Below are positions 33,264-42,262 of a stretch of DNA of 64,000 nt, one piece after another. How positions within the stretch are numbered: position 1 is the first letter of the stretch; each line of letters opens with the position of its first letter. The position numbers and the translations under genes were made by a program. The DNA is from Verrucomicrobiaceae bacterium (GTDB taxonomy: Bacteria > Verrucomicrobiota > Verrucomicrobiia > Chthoniobacterales > JAATET01). The notes beneath the pieces were generated by a model. That model was not told the DNA's origin. It saw only the letters and a program-made list of their open reading frames with translations, and did not search any database. The stretch is from the NCBI GenBank assembly GCA_027488755.1, contig JAIYAZ010000167.1, positions 1-64,000 of the forward strand, written 5' to 3'.

Positions 33264-34033
33264 GCGGGCACCTCCCCCGCCTCGCGGTGGAAAAACCGGC
33301 GCACAAACGGCTCCGTGGAATGATCCCGCAAATCCGCCGGGTCCCCCTCGGCGATGATTCCCTGGCGTTGCTTGTCGAGCATGATCACACGGTCTGCCAC
33401 CGCATAAATGCTCGGCAGCTCGTGGGTGACAATCACGAATGTTGTCCCCACGGTTTGATTCAGGCGCAATATCAGCGCATCGAGATCGGCGGAGGTCACC
33501 GGATCCAGACCCGCCGACGGCTCGTCGAGAAAGACCACCGCGGGGTCCAGCGCCATCGCCCGCGCAATCGCCGCCCGCTTCTGCATGCCGCCGCTCAGCT
33601 CACTCGGCAGCTTTGCCCGCGAGCTCTCCAGCCCCACCAGACGCAGTTTCATCCACGCCATCAGCTCCATCGCCTCGTCCGGAAGGCTCGTGTATTCCTC
33701 GAGCGGCAGTCGCACGTTTTCCGCGATCGTCATCGAGCCGAACAACGCCCCGCTCTGGTAGGAAACGCCGATGCGTTTCAGAATCGAACGCCGCTGCGCG
33801 CCCCTCGCCGCCACCAGATTCTCGCCCTCGATCAACACCTCCCCGCTCATCGGCGGATACAGCCCGATTAAATGCTTGAGCAGCGTGCTCTTGCCGCAGC
33901 CCGAGCCGCCGAGGATCACAAAAATCTCCCCGCGCCGCACGTCGAAGGTCACGTCGCGCAGCACCACCGTGTCGCCATACCCGATCGTTAGATCGCGCGC
34001 CTGAATGATCGGATCGGAGCCCGCCGCCTTCAT
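33260..34033 (-). CDS. MlaF-like ABC transporter ATP-binding protein
   Basis: Walker A GGSGCGKSTLLKHLIG, LSGGMQKRAAIARAMALDPAVVFLDEPSAGLDP. Confidence 0.94.
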   Translation of the reverse strand: MKAAGSDPIIQARDLTIGYGDTVVLRDVTFDVRRGEIFVILGGSGCGKSTLLKHLIGLYPPMSGEVLIEGENLVAARGAQRRSILKRIGVSYQSGALFGSMTIAENVRLPLEEYTSLPDEAMELMAWMKLRLVGLESSRAKLPSELSGGMQKRAAIARAMALDPAVVFLDEPSAGLDPVTSADLDALILRLNQTVGTTFVIVTHELPSIYAVADRVIMLDKQRQGIIAEGDPADLRDHSTEPFVRRFFHREAGEVPA

Positions 34034-35136
34034 AGCTTGATCGCGTAAAACACCACCGCAAACAACGCGTCCACCACGATGATCAGAAAGATCCCGCTCA
34101 CCACCGCGCGCGTGGTCGACTCGCCCACCGCGCTTGCGCCTGACTTGGTCTGCAGGCCGCGAAGGCAGCCGATACCGCCGACCAGGGCGCCGAAAAAGAA
34201 GGCCTTGATGATCCCCGCCAGCACGTCGTTCACGCCTACCGCGCCCACGAGCTGATTGTAAACCGCCGCCCACGGGTGGCCGAACAGCATCACCACCATC
34301 AGCCCGCCCGCGATGCCCACCACGTTCGCGTAAACCGTCAGCAGCGGCGTCACGATGATCGCCGCCATCAGCTTCGGCACGACGAGAAACCGCACGGGAT
34401 CAATCCCCATCGTGGTCAACGCGTTGACCTCCTCGTTCACCTTCATCGTGCCGATCTCCGCGGCAAACGCCGACCCCGAGCGCCCCGCGAGCACGATCGC
34501 CGTCATGATGCCCCCGAGCTCGCGCAGCATGGCGAGTGCGACGAGGTTCACGACAAAGATATCCACGCCGAATTGCTGCAGCGGCACCGTCGACTGGAAC
34601 GCCATGATCATGCCGGTGAGAAACCCGATCATGCCCACGATCACGAGCGCATTCACCCCCGCCGTCTCGACCGTCCGCCACATGTCGCCCCAGCGCACGC
34701 GGTCCGGACGAAGCAGCCCGGCCAGCACGGCCACCGTCGCCTGGCCGGTGAACGTCAATTGCTCGGCCACGTCCCCCGCCATCGCGACCGCGAGCCGCCC
34801 CACGGCCACCGGCGCGGATTCCGGTCGGGATTTCTCCGGCTTCAGCGAAGGAAAATCCCCGCTGCCGTAGGGCTTGAGGAGCGAGGCCACCTCGGCGGAG
34901 ACATTCTCCAGGCGCGCCCCCTGCCCCTGCTGCAGCTCGTAAAGCAAAGCCGCGCCGGCGGAGTCGCACCGCTCAACCGCCGCGAGATCAATCACCACGC
35001 CTTTGTCGGCGGCCTCCTTCGCGGGAGCCCACACCTCCGCCACGCCCGCCGCATCAAGGTCCCCGGAAAGCACAATCCGGGTCGGCTCGCCGGCGCGGGC
35101 TCGCTGGACATCGATCAGCGCGGCGCGGGCAGGCAT
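34030..35136 (-). CDS. STAS-domain/MlaE-family ABC permease fusion
   Basis: 368 aa; N-terminal STAS-like region (RIVLSGDLDAAGVAEVW...VIDLAAVERCDSAGAALLYEL), then MlaE permease (MIMAFQSTVPLQQFGVDIFVVNLVALAMLRELGGIMTAIVLAGRSGSAFAAEIGTMKVNEEV). Confidence 0.93.
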   Translation of the reverse strand: MPARAALIDVQRARAGEPTRIVLSGDLDAAGVAEVWAPAKEAADKGVVIDLAAVERCDSAGAALLYELQQGQGARLENVSAEVASLLKPYGSGDFPSLKPEKSRPESAPVAVGRLAVAMAGDVAEQLTFTGQATVAVLAGLLRPDRVRWGDMWRTVETAGVNALVIVGMIGFLTGMIMAFQSTVPLQQFGVDIFVVNLVALAMLRELGGIMTAIVLAGRSGSAFAAEIGTMKVNEEVNALTTMGIDPVRFLVVPKLMAAIIVTPLLTVYANVVGIAGGLMVVMLFGHPWAAVYNQLVGAVGVNDVLAGIIKAFFFGALVGGIGCLRGLQTKSGASAVGESTTRAVVSGIFLIIVVDALFAVVFYAIKL

Positions 35137-35183
35137 GCCCCATTACTACCGGGGAGCCGCCCCGCCGTCGAGCGGATGCACCG

Positions 35184-36977
35184 TCACGCGGAGAGGCCCA
35201 GCGCCTGCTCAAGCTCGCGGGAACCACCGCCCACGGGACAGCCCAGCACATCGGCCACCGCCCGCAGCAGCAGCGCCGCCCGGCCGGGGGCCGGACCGAC
35301 CGTCGCCACGCAGGCCCGGTAAACCTTTCGCCGCGTGGCCGGATCGCCCTCCGCCAACCGCTCCAGCGCCGCGCCGACCGCCCGCAGATCCGTCCCGGGC
35401 GTGGCTTCCATGGGAAACGCCCCCGGCTTGAGATTCAAACTCGCCACCCCGGCCTGGAGCGCGTCGTTCCGCCCGGCGTCATCCGTCGCCACGGCCCCCG
35501 CCAACGCCGCCAACACGACGCTCAGATCCGGCAGGAGCGGCACCACGGAGCGATACCGCACCGCCGGCCCGCGGCTGCGGGTGAAGAAGTGATCCACGTG
35601 CCGCACGAGCGCCTGATGCAGCACAAACTCGAGCACATCGACCTCGCCATCCGCCTCCACCAGGCCGCGCACCCGCGCGCGAAACGCCGCGTATTGCGTC
35701 GGCGAAAGCGTGCGCAGCGCGGGCAGCGCGAGATCAATCACCGCCAGGGGGTCCGTGATCTCCCCCCGCCGCGCCAGTTCGCGTTCCACCTCCGCGCCCT
35801 CCTCGGGTGAGAGCGCAAGCCCCGTCAACTGCCGCTCGCGCGTCGCGCCATCCGCGCTCAGCAGCAGGGCGTAGATCATCGCCACGGCATGCCCGCTCTC
35901 CCGCGCCCCGGTGCGCGCAAAAGCCGGCATCGCCGCGAGCCCCGCCACGCCCGGTCCGACCTCCGCTCCCGACCCCGAAGCGGCGGCGGAAACCTCCCCG
36001 TCTGGAGCCTGAAAGCCCGGCGCGACCGCGCGAATCCGCTCGGCAATCGGCGGATGCGTTGCGAACCAGCCGACGAACGACTCGCGCAGCCCGTTCCCGA
36101 AAAAGAGGTGGCTCGCCTCCTCCGCGCGGGCCGATTGCAGTCGCGAGCCCGCGCGGTCGATTTTCCAAAGCGCGCCGGCGATGCCGTCGGGATTGCGCGT
36201 GAATTGAACCGCGGACGCATCCGCCAGAAACTCCCGCTGCCGGCTCACCGCCGCCTTGATCAGCCGCGCAAAAAACACGCCGATCGAGCCCACCAGCCAG
36301 AGCGCCGCGCCCATCGCAAAAATCGGCACGGCCGATTTGTTCCCGTCGCGGTCGGAGCGCGCGCCTCCGCCCAGCCGAAGACCCCACTCGAAAAGAATCC
36401 GCCCAAGAATCGCGAGGAGCAGGATGCCATTCAGCGCGCCCATGAGCCGCAGATTCAACCGCATGTCCCCGTTCAGGATGTGGCTGAACTCATGGGCCAC
36501 GACGCCCTGCAACTGCTCGCGGTTGAGGCTCTCCAGCGTGCCGCGCGTGACGGCCACCACCGCGTCGCCCGGCGTGTTGCCGGCGGCAAAGGCGTTGATC
36601 GCCGCCTCGTCGTCGAGCACGTAAACGTCGGGAACCGGCACGCCCGAGGCGAGGGCCATCTCCTCGACGACGTTGCGCAACTGCTGCTCCTGCAAGCTGG
36701 CCGGCTGGGGCCCGAGCGGGCGGCCGCCGAGCATTTCGGCCACGACGCGGCCGCCCTGCGCGAGCTCCGCGATGCGGTAGAGCGAACCCGCAAGCACGAC
36801 CACCAGCACCCCGCCCGCGATCATCCCGAGCAGGTGCAGGTCGGTAAACGGCCGGCCGAACGCCCACGCCGCCAGCACGTGCAGCGTGGCAATGATGCCC
36901 AGCACCGCGAGGACAAAATAAACGAGCAGCCAGCGCGTGCGCCGATGGGCCCGGGCCTGGCGGTCGAAGAAGTCCAT
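35184..36977 (-). CDS. M48-family metalloprotease with long C-terminal extension
   Basis: GVVAHEFSHILNGDMRLN (HExxH), FLADASAVQFTRNPDGIAGAL; ~250-residue C-terminal region beyond the HtpX-like core. Confidence 0.9.
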   Translation of the reverse strand: MDFFDRQARAHRRTRWLLVYFVLAVLGIIATLHVLAAWAFGRPFTDLHLLGMIAGGVLVVVLAGSLYRIAELAQGGRVVAEMLGGRPLGPQPASLQEQQLRNVVEEMALASGVPVPDVYVLDDEAAINAFAAGNTPGDAVVAVTRGTLESLNREQLQGVVAHEFSHILNGDMRLNLRLMGALNGILLLAILGRILFEWGLRLGGGARSDRDGNKSAVPIFAMGAALWLVGSIGVFFARLIKAAVSRQREFLADASAVQFTRNPDGIAGALWKIDRAGSRLQSARAEEASHLFFGNGLRESFVGWFATHPPIAERIRAVAPGFQAPDGEVSAAASGSGAEVGPGVAGLAAMPAFARTGARESGHAVAMIYALLLSADGATRERQLTGLALSPEEGAEVERELARRGEITDPLAVIDLALPALRTLSPTQYAAFRARVRGLVEADGEVDVLEFVLHQALVRHVDHFFTRSRGPAVRYRSVVPLLPDLSVVLAALAGAVATDDAGRNDALQAGVASLNLKPGAFPMEATPGTDLRAVGAALERLAEGDPATRRKVYRACVATVGPAPGRAALLLRAVADVLGCPVGGGSRELEQALGLSA

Positions 36978-36980
36978 GGC

Positions 36981-38006
36981 TTACGGGGCTGCGGGCGGCC
37001 GGGCCAGAAAGGCGCGGATCTCCTCGCGCACCTTGCCGGCCTCGGGGCCGAGCCAGACAAGGTGCCCGGCATCGGGCACCCAGCGAACAACCGCCCCGGG
37101 CCGCTTGGCGGCGATGGCGGCGGGATTCATCCAGGGCAGCCCCTGATCCACCTCACCCGCGAGCAGCAGCATGGGCGCGGTGATCGCCTCGTAACCCGCG
37201 GGATCCAACGCGCGTAGTTGAAGCAGGTCATTGCGGGTGCCGGTCTCGCGCGGACTCAATGGCGCCAGCGAGTTCATGTAGGCACTAAGAAAGGCCACCT
37301 GCGCCGGGTCGGCCAGCGCGTCGGCCGCGACGCGGGCCCGTCCGGCGGGACCGAGCGTCGTCTCGCGGCTCAGCACGCGCTCGAGCAGCGCGCGGGGATT
37401 TTTCTCCGCCTCGCTCGCCGCCCGCCAGGCGCCCATGTCCCCGGTGAGGTCAAACAGCGCGGCCTCGGGCAGCAACCGGCGGGCTTCCAGCGCGGGATCG
37501 CGCACGTAGGGTTCGGTGATCGGCGAGGCGAGCACGAGCGCGGTCGTGCGCCCGGGGTGACGCGCGGCGAACCGTGCCGCCACCTGCGCACCGCTGGAAA
37601 ATCCGAGCACGGCGACCTTCTCGATGCCGAGCGCGTCGAGCAGGGCGGCCATGGCATCCGCCTGATCCTCGAAGAGCAAACCCGTCGGCAGCGGCGTGCG
37701 CAGGAAGCCCGGCCGCGAGGGCGCGATCACGCGGAACCCCTGCTCCGCCAGCGGACCGGCCAGCGCGAGCGCCTGGTCGTAGCCGCCGGGCGCGCCGTGC
37801 AGAACGAGGAGCGGCTGCCCCGAGCCGGCCTCGGCGAATTCCACGGGACCGGCCGCGGTTTGCACGACTTTGCTGCCGGCCTCCAGCCGGGACAGCGCGG
37901 CCTTTTTCCAGTCCTGGAATCGCAGGCTCACGACGACGCCGGCCACCGCCACGGCGAGCAGCAGCACCAGAGCGCCGCGTCCAAACCAGCGAAGAAAGGC
38001 AATCAT
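36981..38006 (-). CDS. Alpha/beta hydrolase
   Basis: LLVLHGAPGGYDQALALAGPLAEQGFRVIAPSRPGF; VLGFSSGAQVAARFA; DAGHLVWLG. Confidence 0.9.
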   Translation of the reverse strand: MIAFLRWFGRGALVLLLAVAVAGVVVSLRFQDWKKAALSRLEAGSKVVQTAAGPVEFAEAGSGQPLLVLHGAPGGYDQALALAGPLAEQGFRVIAPSRPGFLRTPLPTGLLFEDQADAMAALLDALGIEKVAVLGFSSGAQVAARFAARHPGRTTALVLASPITEPYVRDPALEARRLLPEAALFDLTGDMGAWRAASEAEKNPRALLERVLSRETTLGPAGRARVAADALADPAQVAFLSAYMNSLAPLSPRETGTRNDLLQLRALDPAGYEAITAPMLLLAGEVDQGLPWMNPAAIAAKRPGAVVRWVPDAGHLVWLGPEAGKVREEIRAFLARPPAAP

Positions 38007-38075
38007 CCCCGCCTACCTACCCTGCCGGACCGGCGCGCTCAACCACTTCTCCCGCCGCGAACGCGGAAGGAAAAT

Positions 38076-38148
38076 TGGGGGCACACGGATTCGAACCGAG
38101 AACCAACCAGTTATGAGCCGGCTGCTCTAACCATTGAGCTATACCCCC
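38076..38148 (-). tRNA. tRNA with CAT anticodon (elongator Met or Ile2)
   Basis: Reverse complement GGGGGTATAGCTCAATGGTTAGAGCAGCCGGCTCATAACCGGTTGGTTCTCGGTTCGAATCCGTGTGCCCCCA folds as a cloverleaf; anticodon loop CTCATAA; CCA not encoded. Confidence 0.9.
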
Positions 38149-38202
38149 GGAGGTAAGGCCGCACGATATGCCGAAACCGCGCGGCCGCGCCAGCCCGGAG
38201 CC

Positions 38203-38853
38203 TCAGCGCCCGGGCGGGTAGGGTCCGCGCACCGCGTCGCCCGCGACCACGTAGACGCGTTCGCCGGGCGCGGGCTCCCAGTTGGCCAGCCCGGTGAGCC
38301 CGCCGAAGGCCGGGAGGATCGCCCGCCGGGTGCCCAGCACAAAGGCTGGCAGGCGCAGGCGGTCGCGGCCCCGGCCCGCGAGACGCAGGCCGGGATGGAT
38401 GTGCCCGCAGAGCGCGTAACCGCCGGGGATCTCCGCCGGGTGGTGCGTGAGCCGCCACGGACCGATCGCCGCGCCATCCGGCAACCGTTCGAAGCCGACC
38501 GCGTCCGCCACGGCGAGGGCGCGCCGGTCGTGGTTGCCCGCCACCATGCGAATCCGGCGCTCACCGTGCCGTTCGCGCCAGCGGGCGAGCGTTTCGCGGG
38601 TGCCCGCCTCGCCGGCGTGAACGGAATCAAACACATCGCCGAGCATCCAAAGCTCCCGCGCCGCATGCCGCGCCAGCAGGGCGTCCAGCCGCGCCAGGTC
38701 GTCGGCAGTGGGTCCGCGGGGAATGGGCAGCGCCCCCGCGCGGGCCGAGGCGTCCTTGCCGAAATGGGGATCGGCGATGACCACGGCATCGCCCCAGACC
38801 AGCGCGCGCGCGGCATCCAGAAGCACCGTCTCCCCCGCCAGTTCCACCCTCAT
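38203..38853 (-). CDS. pdeM: Ligase-associated DNA damage response endonuclease (metallophosphoesterase, MPE/PdeM-like)
   Basis: VIADPHFGKDASARAGALPIPRG, LGDVFDS, AGNHDRRAL, CGHIHPGL; adjacent to Lhr-like helicase with 4-bp overlap. Confidence 0.9.
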   Translation of the reverse strand: MRVELAGETVLLDAARALVWGDAVVIADPHFGKDASARAGALPIPRGPTADDLARLDALLARHAARELWMLGDVFDSVHAGEAGTRETLARWRERHGERRIRMVAGNHDRRALAVADAVGFERLPDGAAIGPWRLTHHPAEIPGGYALCGHIHPGLRLAGRGRDRLRLPAFVLGTRRAILPAFGGLTGLANWEPAPGERVYVVAGDAVRGPYPPGR

Positions 38854-41264
38854 ACCGCGCCCTCCATCGCCGCCTCGATGCGCGCGAGCCGCGCCGCCAG
38901 CTCCTCGGTGGAAAGCTGCTCCCGGAGCCGCTCGACGAAGAGCGGATACGCAAAGGGCGTGGGCGCGGCGACGTCGACCAGCAAAAGCTCGCGCCGCCGT
39001 AGCTCGCCGAGCGTCGCGCGCAGCCGGGTCTGTTCGAGCTGGCTTTCGAGCACCTCGCGCGTGGCCTGGGCGAGCAGGCGGTTCGCCGGGTCGTATTTGG
39101 CAAACACGTCGTAGAGCAGCGAGGAGGAGACGGTGAGCTGACGGGTCGACTTGCGCGCGCGACCGACCCCTTCGTTCACCAGCCCGGCCACGCGGGCGAT
39201 CTCGCGAAACCGCCTCCGCGCCATCTCCGCCGCGTGGATGCTGCCCAGAATGTCGTCGAGGAGGTTGGCGCCGGAAAGCAGGTCGTCCGCAAGGGCCTCC
39301 GCCAGCGGCGCGGGCTCGGCGGAGAGCAACTCGAAGCCGTAGTCGTTCACCGCGAGCGAGAAGGTGAGCGGCGCGCGGCGGGCGAGGCGGAACGCGAACA
39401 ACGCCGCGAGCCCCTCATGCACGAGACGCCCGGCAAACGCGTAGAAGAACGCGTGGTGACCCTCGCGCGAAGTCAGCCGCTCGACGAGGAACTGCTCCTC
39501 GCCGGGCACGCGCGAGAGCCGCGCCTGCACGGCGAGCACGGGGGCCAGCCGGACCATCTCCGGCGTGTCCGGTGCCTCGGTGCGGGCGCGGTCGATCCGC
39601 CGGCGCACGCCCAACGAGAGGCAGGTCGACAGCGGCATTTTGCCGCCCATCCAACGCGGCACCGTGGTCGCGCCGCGGCGGGCCGCCCGCACGGTGGCCC
39701 GCAGGTCGCGCACCCGCACCAACTCCAGGCTGCGGCCGGCAAAAAGAAAACGGTCCCCGGGTCGCATCTTCGCCACGAAGGATTCCTCGACCGAGCCGAG
39801 CCGTGCGCCGTTCTGGAACTGCACCTCGACCGAGGCGTCGCTGGTAATCGTGCCGATGTTGAGCCGGTGAAGCCGGGCGACAGCCTCCGCGCGGGGGACG
39901 TAACGCCCGCCCTCGTCGACCAGGCGCGCGAATTCCGGGTAGGCGCGCAGGGTGGCCCCGCCGCTGGCGGCGAATTCGAGCGCCCATTGCCAGTCCTCGT
40001 CCGAAAGGTCGCGGTAGGCGTGGGTGCCCCGCACCTCGGCCAGCAGATCGCCGGGAACGAATCCCCCGGAGATCGCCACGGTCACGAGGTGCTGGCACAA
40101 CACGTCGAGCGGGGCGCGCAGCGGTTCGCGGGCTTCGATCACGCCGGCCCCGGCGAGGTCGCGCGCGGCGGCGATTTCCACCAGCTCGAAGGTGTTCGCG
40201 GGCACGCAGGCCACGACGCTTTCCGCCCCGGGCCGGTGTCCGCTGCGCCCCGCGCGCTGAAGCAGGCGGGCCACGCCCTTCGGACTGCCGATCTGGAGCA
40301 CGGCTTCGACCGGGGCAAAGTCGACGCCGAGGTCGAGGCTGGACGTCGCGACCACGGCGCGGAGCGCGCCGGTGCGCAGGCCTTCCTCGGCCTCGCGGCG
40401 GGTTTCGTCGGAGAGCGAGCCGTGGTGCAAGCCGAGCGGGAAGCCGGGCAGAGCCTCGCCGAGCGCGCGAAACCACGTCTCGGCCTGCGCGCGGGTGTTG
40501 GTGAACACAATGCTCGTGGCGCTGGCCCGGAGCCGCCCGGCCACCTGAGGGAGGAGCTGGAGGCCGAGGTGGCCGGCCCAGGGGAAGCGGGCCTCGGCGG
40601 GCGGCAGCAGCGTCTCGATGCGCAGGTTTTTGGGAACCTCCCCGCGCACCAGCCGCATGGTACGGTCGACCCCGCCCAGCGCGGCGGCGGCCTCGGCGGT
40701 GTTGCCAAGCGTGGCAGACAGCCCCCAGACGCGGGCCGCCGGGGCGAGCGCGCGCAGGCGGCCGAGCCCGAGCTCGGTGAGCACGCCGCGCTTGGTGCCG
40801 AGGAGTTCGTGCCATTCGTCCACGACGATCATCCGCAGCGAGGCGAAGTGCGGGGCAAACGCCGGCTGACTGAGGAGCACGGCCAGGCTTTCGGGCGTGG
40901 TGACGAGCGCGTGCGGCGGGCGGTCCGCGATTTTTTTGCGCGCATGGCCGGAGGTGTCGCCGGTGCGGCGGGCGACGGTCCAGGGCAGGCCGAGCCCGGC
41001 GAGCGGCTCCGCGAGCGCGTTTTCCGTGTCGGCCGCGAGGGCGCGCAGCGGGGTGATCCAGAGCACCTGTAGGCCGGAGCGGGGATGTTCCAGCGCCTCG
41101 CGCAGCGCGGCGAACCAGACGGCGTAGGTTTTGCCGGCGCCGGTCGTGCAGTGCAGCAGCCCGCTTTCACCGGCGGCGTGGGCGTCCCACACCTCGCGCT
41201 GGAAGGGAAACACGCGCCAGCCCCGGGCGGCGAACCAGGCCTTGATTGTCTTGTCGCCTTTCAA
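38850..41264 (-). CDS. Ligase-associated DNA damage response DEXH-box helicase (Lhr-Core-like)
   Basis: 804 aa; TTGAGKTYAVWFAAL, VVDEWHELLGTKRGV, LSATLGN, LLQRAGRSGHRPG. Confidence 0.93.
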   Translation of the reverse strand: MKGDKTIKAWFAARGWRVFPFQREVWDAHAAGESGLLHCTTGAGKTYAVWFAALREALEHPRSGLQVLWITPLRALAADTENALAEPLAGLGLPWTVARRTGDTSGHARKKIADRPPHALVTTPESLAVLLSQPAFAPHFASLRMIVVDEWHELLGTKRGVLTELGLGRLRALAPAARVWGLSATLGNTAEAAAALGGVDRTMRLVRGEVPKNLRIETLLPPAEARFPWAGHLGLQLLPQVAGRLRASATSIVFTNTRAQAETWFRALGEALPGFPLGLHHGSLSDETRREAEEGLRTGALRAVVATSSLDLGVDFAPVEAVLQIGSPKGVARLLQRAGRSGHRPGAESVVACVPANTFELVEIAAARDLAGAGVIEAREPLRAPLDVLCQHLVTVAISGGFVPGDLLAEVRGTHAYRDLSDEDWQWALEFAASGGATLRAYPEFARLVDEGGRYVPRAEAVARLHRLNIGTITSDASVEVQFQNGARLGSVEESFVAKMRPGDRFLFAGRSLELVRVRDLRATVRAARRGATTVPRWMGGKMPLSTCLSLGVRRRIDRARTEAPDTPEMVRLAPVLAVQARLSRVPGEEQFLVERLTSREGHHAFFYAFAGRLVHEGLAALFAFRLARRAPLTFSLAVNDYGFELLSAEPAPLAEALADDLLSGANLLDDILGSIHAAEMARRRFREIARVAGLVNEGVGRARKSTRQLTVSSSLLYDVFAKYDPANRLLAQATREVLESQLEQTRLRATLGELRRRELLLVDVAAPTPFAYPLFVERLREQLSTEELAARLARIEAAMEGAV

Positions 41265-41299
41265 AACGCGCCGATCCGGTTTAGTTCGAGAGTCTCACC

Positions 41300-42262
41300 A
41301 TGCGCATTCTGTCCGGCATCCAACCCTCGGGAAAACTTCATCTGGGAAATTACTTCGGGATGATGCGCCCCGCCATCGAGCTCCAGGAGCAGGGCGAGGC
41401 CCTGTATTTTATCGCCGATCTCCATGCGCTGACGACCGTGCGCGACCCGGCGGCGTTGCGGAACTACACGCGGGAGCTGGCGATTGATTTTCTGGCCTGC
41501 GGCCTCGACCCAGCCCGGGCCTGCTTTTTCCGGCAGTCCGACGTGCCGGCGGTGACGGAGCTGGCGTGGATCCTGAGCACGGTCACGCCGATGGGGTTGC
41601 TGGAGCGCTGCCATTCCTACAAGGACAAGACGGCGCGCGGGCTGGCGGCTTCGCATGGATTGTTCGCGTATCCCGTGCTCATGGCGGCGGATATTCTCCT
41701 TTACGACAGCGACCTCGTGCCGGTTGGCCGCGATCAAAAGCAGCACCTCGAAGTCACGCGCGATCTCGCCATCAAGGTCAACGAACTTTACGGCGACGTC
41801 TTCAAGCTGCCCGAGCCGAGCATTCGTGCCGACACCGCGCTCGTGCCCGGCCTGGACGGCGCGAAGATGAGCAAGAGCTACGGCAACACGATCGAGATTT
41901 TCGAGGAGGAAAAGGTCCTGAAGAAAAAGATCATGGGCATCAAGACCGACTCGACGCCGGTCGAGGAGCCGAAGCCGACGGAGGACTCCGCCATTCTCGG
42001 GCTCTACAAGCTGATGGCCGGCGAGGGCGACTACGCCGCGATGGTCGAGGCCTTCCGCGCCGGCGGCACGGGTTACGGGGACTTCAAGAAGGCGCTGTTT
42101 GCCGCGACGTGGGAGTATTTTGCCCCGATGCGGGCGCGACGCGCGGAGTTGCTGGCGGATCCGGGCCAGGTCGACGAGGTCCTGCGTGCCGGGGCGGAGA
42201 AGGCGAACGCGCTCGCGGGGCCGGTGATGGCGCGCGTGCGGCGCGCGGTCGGCCTCGCCTAA
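41300..42262 (+). CDS. trpS: Tryptophan--tRNA ligase
   Basis: MRILSGIQPSGKLHLGNYFG (HIGH-like), DGAKMSKSYGNTI (KMSKS). Confidence 0.97.
   Translation: MRILSGIQPSGKLHLGNYFGMMRPAIELQEQGEALYFIADLHALTTVRDPAALRNYTRELAIDFLACGLDPARACFFRQSDVPAVTELAWILSTVTPMGLLERCHSYKDKTARGLAASHGLFAYPVLMAADILLYDSDLVPVGRDQKQHLEVTRDLAIKVNELYGDVFKLPEPSIRADTALVPGLDGAKMSKSYGNTIEIFEEEKVLKKKIMGIKTDSTPVEEPKPTEDSAILGLYKLMAGEGDYAAMVEAFRAGGTGYGDFKKALFAATWEYFAPMRARRAELLADPGQVDEVLRAGAEKANALAGPVMARVRRAVGLA

Noticed and set aside
38076-38148. Initiator tRNA-Met
   Set aside because: G1-C72 pairs at the acceptor end and the anticodon stem lacks the three consecutive G-C pairs of initiators
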